A stretch of 64,000 bases of DNA from Trigonopsis variabilis (GCA_003707065.3 PPXM03000008.1:372001-436000); one strand, 5' to 3'. Shown: positions 23,535-34,229, numbered from the stretch's first letter. Program-made: numbers and translations. The notes: generated by a model not told the origin, from the sequence alone.

Positions 23535-24491
23535 ATGCTCGGTTACAGGAACTCTTTCCCTGCTATTGCGCCTCTCGCCAGACTTGGCGTAAGTGCCAGT
23601 GAGTGAGATCTGTTCCGAAACCTGCTAATTACAAGTGCAAAAACTTTACCCTGAAGCTCTGGCAGACAGATCATGGGATAATACAGGCCTCCTCCTCGAG
23701 TCTCCAGCAGTTAAAGCAAGCGAGGGCTCTATATTACTCGCAATTGATTTGACTTCCTCTGTAATGGAAGAAGCTTTGAATAATAATGTCGATCTTGTGA
23801 TTGCCTATCGTACGTGGTGCCGCTACTCTGCTTTGATCTAACCCTTTTTCAAGATCCGATTATTTTTCGAGGTTTAAAGTCGCTACGCCTAGGTGACACT
23901 CAACAGGCCTCTTTACTTCGTCTTGCACAAGCTGGGTGTAGCGTCTATTGTCCTCATACGGCCATCGATGCGGCAGTGGGAGGGGTCAATGACTGGATAG
24001 CAGAAGGGCTATCAAAAGGAAAAGAGAATGAGGAGAGTCGGACAGCTATAACCCCACTCTCGGTCTCAATAGAGGGTCATGAAAACGGAGGAATGGGTAG
24101 AAAAGTTGTCTTGAAGGAACCGATCAGTCCCCTCGATCTCATCCACCGAGCCAAGCAACTCTTCAATCTAAGTCACCTTCAAGTGGCACTGAATGATAAA
24201 CATAAGCAAGATCTTAATGGAAAGAGTATCAGCACAATTGCTCTCTGTGCCGGTTCAGGAATCTCGATCCTGCGAGGAGTCGTTGCCGACATCTATGTCA
24301 CTGGGGAGCTGGGCCATCACGAGGCCCTTGCCATTCGAGAGTCAGGAATCAGTGCTCTTGTATGCGGACATTCAAACACTGAGCGTGGTTTTCTTGCAGA
24401 TGTGTTGAAGAACCAATTGCAAGGTGAGCTTGGTAACGATGTGAGGATCATTGTCAGCCGAACCGACAGAGATCCACTAGAGGTCGCTTGA
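23535..24491 (+). CDS. NIF3: NIF3-family metal-binding protein
   Basis: Three exons, 23535-23598, 23636-23809 and 23854-24491, give 291 aa, close to yeast Nif3 (288). The first intron (37 nt) uses GTGAGT; the ATG-looking codon at the junction is made by splicing. Motifs are ALADRSWDNTGLLLESP near the N-terminus, DLVIAYHPIIFRG, VYCPHTAIDAAVGGVNDW, and near the end ALCAGSGISIL, TGELGHHEALAIRESGISAL and CGHSNTERGFL. The His and Glu residues in these blocks are the di-metal ligands of the family. The biochemical function is still unclear; relatives were misnamed GTP cyclohydrolase type 2. It is convergent with CMR1, 26 bp apart. Confidence 0.95.
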
Positions 24492-24517
24492 TCTGTCTCA
24501 TGTCAAGTCTGTATCAT

Positions 24518-26008
24518 TCAATAATAAAGAGAGATTTTACCACTCGCAGTTCCTCCCACAAACCAGTTCTCTGTAGGGTGCACATTACAGGCAGCTGGGA
24601 CAGCTGTAGTCTCAGGATCACTAAGCCTGGCAACTAGTTGTCCTTTGGCACTATAAATGTCCATACTCCGGTTCATATTACCAATGACGAATTTCTCTAC
24701 GCCATCACGAGGATGCTGCTGCCACTGAGCTCTAAGAATAGTCACCCATTTCCCAGTCTGACAGTTATGCTTGATCCTGGCAACAGGAGTCATTTCACCG
24801 GGGCCGTCATCTTTTGCGGAAAATCCCTTGAGATTGAAGATATTTATAGAGTCGTCATAGCCATTGCACACTGCCTGTTGAGATCCATTCCAAGAAGCAC
24901 AGCTGACACTTAGTCTACTTTCATATATACCCAATTCCAAGGGAGATGTGCCCTCATCCGTTTTAGATACCTTTCGCAGATCCCACAGACGCATCGTCCT
25001 ATCCAAGGACGAAGTGAGGGCTAAATTATGCTGAACTGGATTGAGCGAGAAGCCACCGATTTTCTTCTCGTGACACGCCAATCGAGACGCTTTTTTCTCT
25101 CGCAGGTCTTTATGATATACATTACCCCAAAGAGTGGAGAAGTAGATTATGTTGGGATCGACCGAGTCAACGATTGTTACTCCTTCATCGTTATAGTCGG
25201 ACGTCGGCGGATAATATACTTCTGTACTCGTTCCAGCGATCAAGTCCACACACCGGACACTGCCGTCATAGCTCGACGTCAGGACTTTTTGAGGGCTACC
25301 TAGCTCAAAGATAAACGATGATATGGTGGCAGGGTGGATCTTTAATTGAATAATCTGAGGTTCGTCTTCATCTCCTTCACCTTTCACCTGGTCAGGGTCC
25401 CAGATAGCCAATGTCCCCACTTTGTCACCCGCTAGAATCAACTTTTTGTCCTTTTTGGGGTGAAATTTCATGCAGAAGATTCTTTCAGGGGTCATTTTGA
25501 TTTCGCTGGGTTCGAACTTTTCGTACAGTTTCAACTTTGACAGCTCGTCTCGCACCTCTTTGACTGCCGGGTCTTTGATCTCTTGTGTTCCCTGTAATTT
25601 CGCCCACTCGCTCTGAGCATCAGGGTCATCTCCCAGCATAGACAGAATATGTTGGGCATCTTTCCAGCTAGAACCCTCGATAAGACTTGTTAAATCCATG
25701 TCGCCATCGACCCGTGCTCGTTTCAATTGCTCAATTTGTTTCTGCTTTGCTTCATTCTCCCGTATCTTTGACTCTTCTATGTCATATTCTGCCGGTATTC
25801 CCCTTAGTCGCGCAGATGCACGCCTTGGTGGTAGTTCTCGTGGCTCTACCTTTACTCTCTTCCTTGCCGGTCTCTTGTGCTCTGTTTTCGGTCGATGCCG
25901 TCCAAATTCAAGCTCTGCTTGGCTCGCAAAATCATTTAACTCGAGGTCTCGTAATAACTTTTTGTTCCTTTCTATATTAGCCTGCCGTTGGGCCTCATAA
26001 TCCGTCAT
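24518..26008 (-). CDS. CMR1: WD-repeat protein Cmr1 (WDR76-like)
   Basis: The single exon encodes 496 aa. The ATG at 26008-26006 gives MTDYEAQRQANIERNKKLL, which matches Cmr1 N-termini. An in-frame GTG further upstream is not used because this is a eukaryote. A basic region with RKRVKVEPRELPPRRASARL precedes the beta-propeller. Propeller blocks include FCMKFHPKKDKKLILAGDKV, VGTLAIWDPDQ, LTSSYDGSVRCVDL, LTSSLDRTMRLWDLRK and NWFVGGTASGKISLYY. Cmr1 binds DNA, goes to intranuclear quality-control sites under replication stress and associates with histones and chaperonin. The length matches fungal orthologues (about 500-530 aa). Confidence 0.95.
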   Translation of the reverse strand: MTDYEAQRQANIERNKKLLRDLELNDFASQAELEFGRHRPKTEHKRPARKRVKVEPRELPPRRASARLRGIPAEYDIEESKIRENEAKQKQIEQLKRARVDGDMDLTSLIEGSSWKDAQHILSMLGDDPDAQSEWAKLQGTQEIKDPAVKEVRDELSKLKLYEKFEPSEIKMTPERIFCMKFHPKKDKKLILAGDKVGTLAIWDPDQVKGEGDEDEPQIIQLKIHPATISSFIFELGSPQKVLTSSYDGSVRCVDLIAGTSTEVYYPPTSDYNDEGVTIVDSVDPNIIYFSTLWGNVYHKDLREKKASRLACHEKKIGGFSLNPVQHNLALTSSLDRTMRLWDLRKVSKTDEGTSPLELGIYESRLSVSCASWNGSQQAVCNGYDDSINIFNLKGFSAKDDGPGEMTPVARIKHNCQTGKWVTILRAQWQQHPRDGVEKFVIGNMNRSMDIYSAKGQLVARLSDPETTAVPAACNVHPTENWFVGGTASGKISLYY

Positions 26009-26319
26009 CAGAAGGCTGTATCGCGCGTTCACCGTGATGGATCGTTCCTCCCAATAAATAGGTAGCGTGCATGCCGCGGCCCTGGCCAGCTTTGTTATCC
26101 GTCAGTAAACAGATAAGCTGAATAGTTCATCGCTTATCTTTGAAATAGAACTTTCCCATGTAAATGATTTTATGGTGTAGATAGGAGAGCGAGGGCGGAA
26201 TCCTCGGATTGTGTGACTTCAACTAGCGACAAGTCCTATCTGGGAGTGACCACTTTCCACTCGGCCCTTGTCATTCTATTGGACTGTATTATCAGCCTTT
26301 CACCTGTATGCCGTCTAGA

Positions 26320-27159
26320 ATGTCTCATCGAGCATTCATAATTGCTATCGGAGGACCTTCGTCATCAGGGAAAAGTGTCAGTCTAATTGCTCCTCTTTTA
26401 CTGATCTCAGAGCGTTGCCAGGATTTTACGTAATATCCTTCCCAAATCTCTCATATTGTATCAGGATGATTTCTATAAGGTCTGGTGATGTTTGTTTTAT
26501 GTCCTAACTCTTAGCCAGAGACACAGATCCCATTGAAGAATGGCGAGAAGGACTGGGAATGCCCGGAAGCACTTGATTTAAAGAGAATGTACAAAACGTT
26601 GGATTACTGTGCCGATAATGGCAAGCTGCCGGATCATTACGAATCTATTGAAGAGGAAAGTGCTGTCCATAGGCCTTCCGGGATCAGCGAGGAAGAATTG
26701 GGGAAACTCAGACAGCATGCATCAAAAGTCCTCAGTAAGGTGGATGGTAGACGGTTTCTGATCCTGGATGGGTTCTTGCTTTATTCCAATGAGGAGATTT
26801 TCCGCCATATTGACACGGCCATCTTGTTCAGAGGGCCCAAAAAAGTTCTTCGAGAGAGAAGGGAAGCGAGAGGTGGATATCGGACGGCTGATTCATATTG
26901 GAACGACCCCCCAGGGTATTTTGATGAGTTTGTATGGCCAGCCTATGAGCATTCGCATTCTTGGCTATTCGAGAACCACGATCTCAACGCTAGACTTACT
27001 GATAAAGCCATTAAGCTGGGGCTACGGACACCTAAGGACTTGCAGCCAACAATATACGGTGCTGCCAAATTCGCAATAGATGCGATTGCAGAAACGCTAG
27101 ATAAACAAGGGCAACCAAAGTCAAATGGGACATTGAATGGGACAAATGGGCGGGTTTAG
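26320..27159 (+). CDS. NRK1: Nicotinamide riboside kinase
   Basis: Three exons, 26320-26376, 26411-26479 and 26515-27159, give 256 aa; the introns are only 34 and 35 nt. The Walker A motif IGGPSSSGKSSV is assembled across the first intron, and LYQDDFYKPETQIPLKN, with the catalytic Asp, across the second. Further family motifs are DWECPEALDL, FLILDGFLLYSN and the lid-like RREARGGYRTADSYW. The enzyme phosphorylates nicotinamide riboside to NMN for NAD salvage. The tail after about residue 235 is low complexity in N, G and T. The product is slightly longer than S. cerevisiae Nrk1 (240). Confidence 0.95.
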
Positions 27160-27298
27160 ATAGAGAATGCCTCTACTAGGTAGGGTATACGCTCATTGAA
27201 CATAATATATAGAGTAGTTTTGATATGAGGATCTAAAATGTAGCAAGTTATAGAGTTCTTCGGAGAGACAGCCCATGTCACCATCAAAATATCATCAA

Positions 27299-27825
27299 TT
27301 AATACAAATCTTCTTGAACCACATCGACGACAAACCCAAGCTTTCTCATTTTCTCGGCCTTGATCTTTTCTCGCGCCTTTCTTTCGTCCATAGCCTTATT
27401 ACTTAAGGCTAAGACTTGCGCCTCAGATGCTTTGGTTCCTGGTATTTCGTCCTCTCTATCCATATCTAATGATCCCACAAGTACCACATTTTCTCCTCGG
27501 ATAAGAAATAGACCTCTTCGAATGTCTGCGTAAGAATCTCCACTCCACACCCGTTCCACGGTATCCTGCAGAACCAAATTTCCTTAGATTAGGAAAAGTA
27601 AAAAACAAAATTCATACCGTACTGATCAAATGATCTCATTATTCCGAATAATTTCCGTCCATCTCGAAGAGGAATGACAACGGGGCCTGGTGTTAAACAA
27701 AAACTTCAAACCCTCGTACGGTCAACTGATTCCACAAGCGACGCAGCAGTTGTAAATATCTGTGATGGTAAAAGATTAGGATCGATCTGCTGCTGCTGAG
27801 ATGACGGCTCCACCGACTCTGTCAT
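27299..27825 (-). CDS. LSM1: Lsm1, subunit of the cytoplasmic Lsm1-7 decapping activator
   Basis: Three exons, 27825-27720, 27686-27618 and 27582-27299, give 152 aa; introns are 33 and 35 nt. After a Q-rich N-terminus, the Sm1 motif reads RPVVIPLRDGRKLFGIMRSF, then DQYGNLVLQDTVERVW, and the Sm2 motif RRGLFLIRGENVVLVGSLD. Lsm1 frequently has FDQFANLVLQD; here a glycine replaces the alanine at the splice junction. The C-terminal extension (ERKAREKIKAEKMRKLGF) is the Lsm1-specific long helix. The protein acts in P-bodies with Pat1 to start 5'-3' mRNA decay. The frame is consistent across both junctions. Confidence 0.93.
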
Positions 27826-28595
27826 TCTGGTAGAGACGGGTTCGTTGATGAGGAGCGTTTCTTGATGTAATGATTGTGTTACACACTACTAAGATTGTCT
27901 TTATCTCACTGTGGAAAGAGCACCGAAACTCTAGGTACTTGTTCCTGTTTTAATCGGTTGAACATCACAGAGAAATCAATGAAATACCGTGTATGTTGAC
28001 CAAGAGCCATCTTTGTTCAAGAGCACTGGCAAACACAGGGATCGTGAATCTATTGCATGAGCTAGACTCGATCCTTGCGCTACTATATGGCCAAAAAAAA
28101 GCAAGCCTATCTTGAGGATTGCTTGGGAGGTCTGATTGTACATCTCGTGCTTAGCCGGGTGAAGATGTTCCAGACTACTCAATGCAATGCGTCAAAGTCT
28201 GTGAATGGAGTCCGACGATCAGAAACGTCAAATAACTCTTGATCTGTTGATCCTATAGTCCACAGAGTAGATATTCTCGGGTGTCGTATAGACTTGTCCG
28301 TTGAACTGGTGACTCATCAAATGCAAAGCTGTAACCGAAGAGGAGATTGGATCATAGCGTAAGTTCTTGTAACCAAAAGCCTTTTCGAGGATGTTAACTC
28401 TCTTCGGGAAAGAAATTATTTTGAAACGAGTGAATTATAAATCTATTCCGTTGAACCGGCTTGCAAGCACGCAGTCACGAGCAAGCTCCAGGGTCGATCC
28501 GGCCTTCACGTGACTGAGCGTGGGGTACGACCTTCCCCGGATTCTCGTTTTCACTGTCAGTCATCAACGCGCCATAAGATCAAACTGTCACAACC
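27826..28595. other. Divergent promoter region LSM1 / PDK-family kinase
   Basis: About 770 bp between divergent starts. It contains a palindromic TCACGTGA at 28506-28513, about 83 bp before the kinase ATG, an E-box of the Cbf1/bHLH type. Otherwise I see no reading frame or RNA gene that can be supported. Confidence 0.45.
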
Positions 28596-30130
28596 ATGTC
28601 ATGGCGTATGACAGAAAAGCTGTCGGAAAAAATCATGCACTACTCCAAGTTTCCTGCTACTGGAGTTAGTCTTGCCCAGATGGTAAGTGGATCTTGCGAG
28701 GATGATGACAAGACTTAATCGGCACAAGTTAAGTCGTCAAACTTTTGCGACATGTGGCCAAAGTCTAGATCAAACCGGGTTGAAAGGTATCATGCTAATT
28801 ACAGGTAAAATTTGGACAAAATCCCTCTGCAGGTAAGGTTTCGCGTGATTTGGGAAAAAGAATCAACGCTAAGATTAGGCACAATATTCAGAGCATCGCA
28901 GTTTATAAAAGAAGAGCTCCCGATCCGTCTAGCTCATCGAGTCAAAGAACTGAATGAACTACCTGATGGATTAAGCGAGATGCCTTCAATAATCCGGGTC
29001 CGGAACTGGTATGCCCAATCTTTCGAAGTAAGCCCTTGATTATCACTTGAGCCTAACTCGTCCAGGATCTGATCGATTTTCCCACGTTACCGCTATCGCC
29101 CGAATTACGGCAGGCTCTCAAAGGAACACCCTCTAATAAGCATCATTACGCTCTAAGCTCCCAACAAAATGGAAACGGCCGTCCTCATGGATTAAAAAAT
29201 GGTAATGAAAATGAAAACGGAAATGGAAATGGGAATGGAAATGGAAATGGAAACGGATCGTTATTACAAAAGTTTGCCAAACGGTACTACGCCAAAGTAG
29301 ATAGCGACATGCAATGGCCTCCCGAGATATATGACTATAATAAGAAATTCACCCAATGTCTGACCAAGATCAAGCAGCGCCACGATGCAGTTGTTACGAC
29401 TGTGGCTCAAGGCATTAATGAATACAAGCATTCAAGGCAAAGAAGCCAAATTGACAACTCGATCCAGTCGTTCTTGGACCGGTTTTACATGTCAAGAATA
29501 GGCATTCGTATGCTTATTGGACAACATATAGCCCTCACATCGGAGCCACGGCGGCCAGACTATGTTGGAATCATCTGCACAAAGACGAACGTGCACGACC
29601 TTGCCCAGGAGGCCATAGAAAGCGCTCGGTTTATCTGTGAGGATTATTATGGGTTTTACGAGGCTCCTAAAGTTCAACTTATATGTGACCCCAAGATAAA
29701 CTTCATGTATGTTCCTGGCCACCTAAGCCATATGCTCTTTGAGACTCTAAAGAACTCTTTACGGGCAGTCGTCGAGTTCCACGGAGTAGATGCGGATGAA
29801 TTTCCCCCTATTAAGCTCATAGTAGCCGAAGGCAGGGAAGATATCACCATCAAGGTCTCGGATGAAGGTGGGGGAATTCCTCGAAGTGCAATTCCTTATG
29901 TCTGGACGTATATGTATACGACGGTGGAAGACACGCCGTCTCTTGAGCCTGATTTCGACAAAAGTGACTTCAAAGCTCCAATGGCTGGCTTTGGCTACGG
30001 CTTGCCTATTTCAAGACTCTATGCGCGATACTTTGGCGGAGATCTCAAACTGATTAGTATGGAAGGTTATGGTACCGATGTCTATTTGCATCTCAACCGG
30101 CTCAGCAGCTCCTCTGAGCCTCTCCAATAG
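28596..30130 (+). CDS. Mitochondrial pyruvate dehydrogenase kinase family protein (PKP/BCKD kinase)
   Basis: Four exons, 28596-28682, 28805-28832, 28879-29027 and 29066-30130, give 442 aa. The second exon is only 28 nt; introns are 122, 46 and 38 nt. N-terminal helices include MHYSKFPATGVSLAQM and FIKEELPIRLAHRVKEL. The C-terminal GHKL ATPase has the N-box LFETLKNSLRAVVEF, the G1 box VSDEGGGIPRSA, and the G2 region GFGYGLPISRLYARYFGGDL. Such kinases inactivate the E1 subunit of pyruvate (or branched-chain) dehydrogenase in the matrix. A 20-residue Asn-Gly/Glu tract (29198-29257) is inserted between helices. I cannot decide between the Pkp1 and Pkp2 branches. Confidence 0.93.
29198..29257 (+). 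repeat. Coding hexanucleotide repeat, Asn-Gly tract
   Basis: Twenty codons alternate AAT/AAC with GGA/GGT/GGG, plus two GAA, in the kinase gene. The nucleotide pattern is a degenerate AATGGA repeat. It lies in a loop between the N-terminal helical bundle and the rest of the kinase, so it is probably tolerated and may vary in length between strains. Confidence 0.85.
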
Positions 30131-30340
30131 ATCTCTAGTGAGCTCTGATCTCTATCTTAGACCGGTTCTCCTGTTCATCGCCGGACGGATTCCCCACAAA
30201 CGACTCTCCTCTTACGATATCACATTTTGCTCTGTTTCGAAGGTTATATATAACATCATTACTTATTCGTATCTTGTTCTACACCCGTCACCAGCTCCAA
30301 CGATGAGATATTGCGTTGTTGACTCAAGCTGACCTTCCGA

Positions 30341-30586
30341 TTAGTTTCGTTTGTAATATCTTCTCACCCTGCTCGATCCTTGCATAGACTGTAGAGCAAG
30401 GTTGTCCCAAGACGCCAGAACCCGTTTAGCATGCTGACGGTTCATCAGCTTGACGTAGGCATCATCGTCCCCTCCCGGGTGATCCTGTAAAGAAGGGGTG
30501 TCCACGAATTCGCCGACGTCGAAATCTGCATAGTAATCTTCTTCTTCTTCTCTCACAGTTTCCGTTGTTTCATTGGTCTCCGCCAT
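30341..30586 (-). CDS. Small acidic protein of unknown function
   Basis: The ATG at 30586-30584 gives 81 aa; an upstream in-frame GTG is not a eukaryotic start. The N-terminal half is acidic (VREEEEDYYADFDVGEF), and the C-terminal half is helical and basic (MNRQHAKRVLASWDNLALQS, then RVRRYYKRN). I do not recognise a family, but the acidic-then-basic order and clean codon use look like a real small gene. It starts 84 bp from the divergent RBM5-like gene, so the two share a promoter. Confidence 0.5.
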   Translation of the reverse strand: MAETNETTETVREEEEDYYADFDVGEFVDTPSLQDHPGGDDDAYVKLMNRQHAKRVLASWDNLALQSMQGSSRVRRYYKRN

Positions 30587-30670
30587 TCCATCAACCCTAG
30601 TGAGGATCTCGTGGTCGTCGAAATCCACGCCAGAGCGTTACCATCCCAAGACATATCACGTCTCATCTTG

Positions 30671-32504
30671 ATGGACTCTGGCAGGCGTGGTCGAAACGAG
30701 ACGTATCGTGGGACTGATGAATATGACGATAGGAGGGATTTCGGGAGCATGGACCGCAGAAACACTCGGCCTTGGGGGCGGAGGAGTCGCAGTCGGTCAC
30801 CCATAGAGAGCAGAGACGAGGAAGAATGGCGAAATGATTCAAGATATCGACGACCGAGAAAGGAGAAAGGCGAGATATCAGAGAGTGTTATCTTACGAGG
30901 GCTCCCTCCTGAAGTAACGGAAGAAGACGTACTTTGCTTATTGGGATAGCTAGCTAAGTTCAGATCATTGAAGATTTATTGGCCAAGGATGTGTGGTTTG
31001 ATCGGGTTATATTGATCCGTGATAGGGATACGCGTACGCTTGTGGGAGAAATACCTGTTAACTTCTTTTTAGGTGTGAGCCGAGGATTTTGCTTTATTAG
31101 GTTCCCGTCTTGCGAAGAAGCAGGCTACTTTTTGGACAAGTATGCCTATGATTACCAACTGAAAGATCATCAAATTAGTCTCTCATATGCTCGCGACTCT
31201 AAAGCTCAAGCTGATCAGTGGATATGCAGTTTTGTAAGAATGCGCTAGGTTCTTGGACTGACTTGAGTGTAATAATAAGAATTTCTCTCATAGGATAGAG
31301 TGTTTTAAGTGTGGTTACGAGAAAGGAGGTAAGTTGGACGGAATAACCTTTTAGCCTTGTTTTCTAATAAAAAGTGACTGGTGCTCGAGACGAGCGAAAT
31401 CTTGAAGATGGCAGTCAAGACATCAGTGACGTGCCATCTCCTTATCTTCTTTTGCGAAAACTGAAACCTAAAGTGGAAACGAAAGACATATTTGAAGCGT
31501 TTAATGGTCAATCTGATTTCCAAGTGAAGCGTGTCCTTGGCATCCGAGATAAAGTATCCCAAGATAGCTGGAAAATAGCTTTTGTGGAGCTGTCAACCAT
31601 TCAAGAAGCTTTAGGAATCAAAGCATGGGCTCAAGAGGACAAAAAGGTGAAACTACTCTTTAAAGGAGAGCCCTTGATTGATTTTGCCCATTCAGGTGTT
31701 TTTTTGCCCTCTGAGCCTGGCCAAAACCCGTTGATGGAGTTCCAGGTCATCAATGGTGCAAAGCTATCTTATTGGAATACTAAAGCGTATGTAAAAGAGT
31801 TCCGAAATCCAGATTTGAGTCCCAGTGAGTTTGTGAATCTCCAGGTGTCTGCAGAACCTTCGAAGACGTCGAAATCCAAAAAGAGACCAGTGATCGAGCT
31901 AGCCTCTGTGCCATCGAAAGCCGTTGACAGTCAGTTGAAGCAGTGGCAGGTCAAACAAGAAGAGCTACGGACAGACAGTAAGGAGGAAGATTTATACGAA
32001 GAAAACTTTTCCGACGACCTTCGCTTATCTTGTCTGCTATGTCTTCGCAAGTTTGACTCGGCCGATTTTCTCCTCCGGCACGCAAGGCTTTCTAAGCTCC
32101 ACAAAGGGAACTTGGGCGATAGGAACAAAATCAAAGAAGCTAGGAAATTGGTTGAAAAGATCAAGGAAAGAAATAATTACCGTGATCGGGCTAAAGAGAG
32201 AAGGAAGTTCACATTTAAAATTGCTCCATCCTCTGTCGAGCAATCAGAGCCCGAGCCGGCGCCTTCCCAGGTTAGCAGCGGCACCTCGATTGGCAGCAAG
32301 ATGCTTGCAAAGATGGGCTGGGAGCAAGGCTCAGCACTTGGGGCCAGTGGAGAAGGATTAAAGGAAGCTATTGTTCCCCAGGTTTACTTACCTGGAGCAG
32401 GACTCGGGTCTGGGGAGACAGCGTCGGCAGAGTCGTACGGACAGCCAAAGTCGTACAAGGAGCACGTCAAAGAGGCGAGTTTCCAGCGCATGCAGGACAA
32501 GTGA
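30671..32504 (+). CDS. RBM5/RBM10-like splicing factor (RRM, RanBP2 finger, RRM, C2H2, G-patch)
   Basis: Five exons, 30671-30928, 30964-31033, 31073-31233, 31268-31328 and 31375-32504, give 559 aa; introns are 35, 39, 34 and 46 nt. An RS/RD-rich N-terminus precedes RRM1 (SVILRGLPPEVTEED, then RGFCFIRFPS). The third intron splits the RanBP2 zinc finger, rebuilt as WICSFC...NFSHRIECFKCG with correct Cys and Asn spacing. RRM2 (PSPYLLLRKLKPKVETKDIF), a C2H2 finger (LSCLLCLRKFDSADFLLRHA) and a G-patch (SKMLAKMGWEQGSALG) follow. This domain order is that of RBM5/6/10, regulators of 3' splice-site choice. The canonical OCRE repeat is not evident. Confidence 0.92.
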
Positions 32505-32582
32505 CGTTCGAGCGGTGTATACTAGAATTTGAACTACGAATAAATCATATCCCACATTTTTTAGACAATGTACATACACAAA

Positions 32583-33788
32583 CTAGGCAAGATCCTTCTT
32601 GAGAGTACCCAAAAAGGCATGCTTTTCGGCAGGGGTTTGGAATCGACCCTTTCCGAATTTGGACGAGGTATCGATCCATTTGAGGTTGCCTTTCTCGAGA
32701 GCCTTTCGGGATGTGTGAGGTTGAAGCGATTTGCGGAGAGTGACGACACGCTTCTTGACACCGGGAATGGAGCCCTTGATGAGAACAAAGTCATTCTTGA
32801 CCTCACCGTATCGGACAAAGCCACCCAAAGGAGTGATAGCTTTAGGAGTGGGGTCGAATTCAGTAGATCCGTTACCCTCATCACCGGCCTTTCCAACTCG
32901 GTAGATCTTGTGGTTGATGGAAGTTCGGTGGTGATAACCGTTTTGACCGGCACGGGCAACAGTCCATTGAACGTGGGCAGGATGCCAAGCACCAATACAG
33001 GCGACCTTTCGGGAACCACGATGGGTCTTTCGGGGAAGCTTCTTGGTACCCCAACGGTGGGTGACACCTTCGAATCCGTGACCCTTGGTGACAGCAATGA
33101 CATCAACAAACTCATCCTCCTCGAAAACAGACGAGATCTCGACTTCCTTCTCGAAGTGAGATCGGGCCCATTCAAGCTTGTCGGCAATGGAGCCGCCGTT
33201 GATCTGGACCTCCATCAAGTGGGCCTTCTTTTGACCAATAGGGACCTTTCGGACCTGGGTGTGAGCAAGAACTCGGACGACGGAAGCGTATTTCTTGAGA
33301 CGCTCGAATTCTCGGTCAATGGCAGCGCCATTGTCACTGGCGTACTTCTTGGAGTACTTAGTGAAAGCCTTCTTCTTGCTCTTGTACCAGTTCTTGTAGA
33401 ATCGACGCTTGACTTCGTCGTTCAGGTGCTCGGCCCAGACGGTAGTGAGCGATCGGAGACCTCGAGGGGTCTCGACGTAGCCAACAACACCGACAACAAC
33501 CATGGGGGGAGTATCGACCACAGTAGCAGCCTCAACGATTTCTCGCTTGTGTAACTTGGAACCGGGACGGTCGAGATCTCGGACAACGGTGGTCATACCA
33601 GCCTTGTAGCCGAGGAAAGCAGTCAAGCCAACAGGCTTGGTCTTGTCATCGGTAGGGAATGACTTGACCTTACCTCTGTGTCGGGCGGCGCGCTTGCGGG
33701 GAACTGGAGTTAGAATTGACAAACTTCATAATAACTTACGGAAACCCAAGGAACCGTGGCGGGGTTCTTCGTATTTTCGATGAGACAT
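32583..33788 (-). CDS. RPL3: Ribosomal protein uL3 (L3)
   Basis: Exons are 33788-33740 and 33703-32583, with a 36-nt intron; the product is 389 aa, as in other eukaryotic L3 (387-403). It starts [20 protein letters not shown]. Characteristic blocks are [59 protein letters not shown] and [20 protein letters not shown], the last containing the histidine that is methylated (His243) in yeast. L3 lies near the peptidyl-transferase centre of the 60S subunit. A CACGTG box lies 65 bp upstream of the start. Codon use is strongly biased, as expected for a highly expressed gene. Confidence 0.99.
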
Positions 33789-34229
33789 GTCGACTGGATG
33801 GTGAAGTGTGCGTTGCTCAACCAAAGCGTCTACGGACGGTACAGTCACACATCACGTGGAGTCAAACCCTGGTCAGCCCTGCCGTCACGGGCCCACAGTG
33901 ACAACCAGTGCGGCCCTCGGCGGCAACAGTAAGGGCACAAAAACTTAGTAAGGCTTTCACTGGGGAGACCAATGGGCTTACAATAAGGAGGTGCACATTC
34001 TTTGGGGCAATTCATACAACGCTCAGTTCTAGTGTTTTTGCTCACAGATACGAATGGAAAATTGTAAATATTTTCAGTCAATTAGACTCGTAAAACATAA
34101 GTATTTAGTATCGTCTGCGAGCCAATGATGAGAGTGCATCGATGTGCTGTTGGGATGCTACGCTGGGAGAATAAGTGGTTACCCTGATTGAAAATTTCCT
34201 CATCACCATTAGGCCTTCAAAGAATCTAC
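33789..34229. other. Divergent promoter region RPL3 / UPF0390 gene
   Basis: About 440 bp between divergent starts. CACGTG occurs at 33853-33858. A C-box-like ATGATGA (34125-34131) and CTGA (34184-34187) are spaced as in a small box C/D RNA, but the flanks do not form a clear terminal stem and I see no rRNA complement, so I do not call an RNA. Confidence 0.4.

Noticed and set aside
26009-26032. Upstream GTG extension of CMR1 (and similar GTG/TTG starts elsewhere)
   Set aside because: Non-ATG starts are not expected in a eukaryotic nuclear gene; the ATG models or split first exons match family N-termini.
28441-28520. tRNA-like T-loop GGGTCGATCC
   Set aside because: No matching stem, no A box and no cloverleaf could be drawn.
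28683-28804. Possible snoRNA in PDK intron 1 (perfect ATGATGA box C)
   Set aside because: No CTGA box D follows in the intron; the inverted repeat there is better explained as an intron-shortening stem.
31222-31330. Apparent frameshift destroying the RanBP2 zinc finger of the RBM5-like gene
   Set aside because: Using the acceptor at 31267 (34-nt intron, CTGAC branch) instead of the later TAG at 31293 gives an in-frame, perfectly spaced finger with all four cysteines.
32568-33554. Long plus-strand open frame opposite RPL3
   Set aside because: It mirrors the strongly codon-biased RPL3 gene on the other strand and has no family features.
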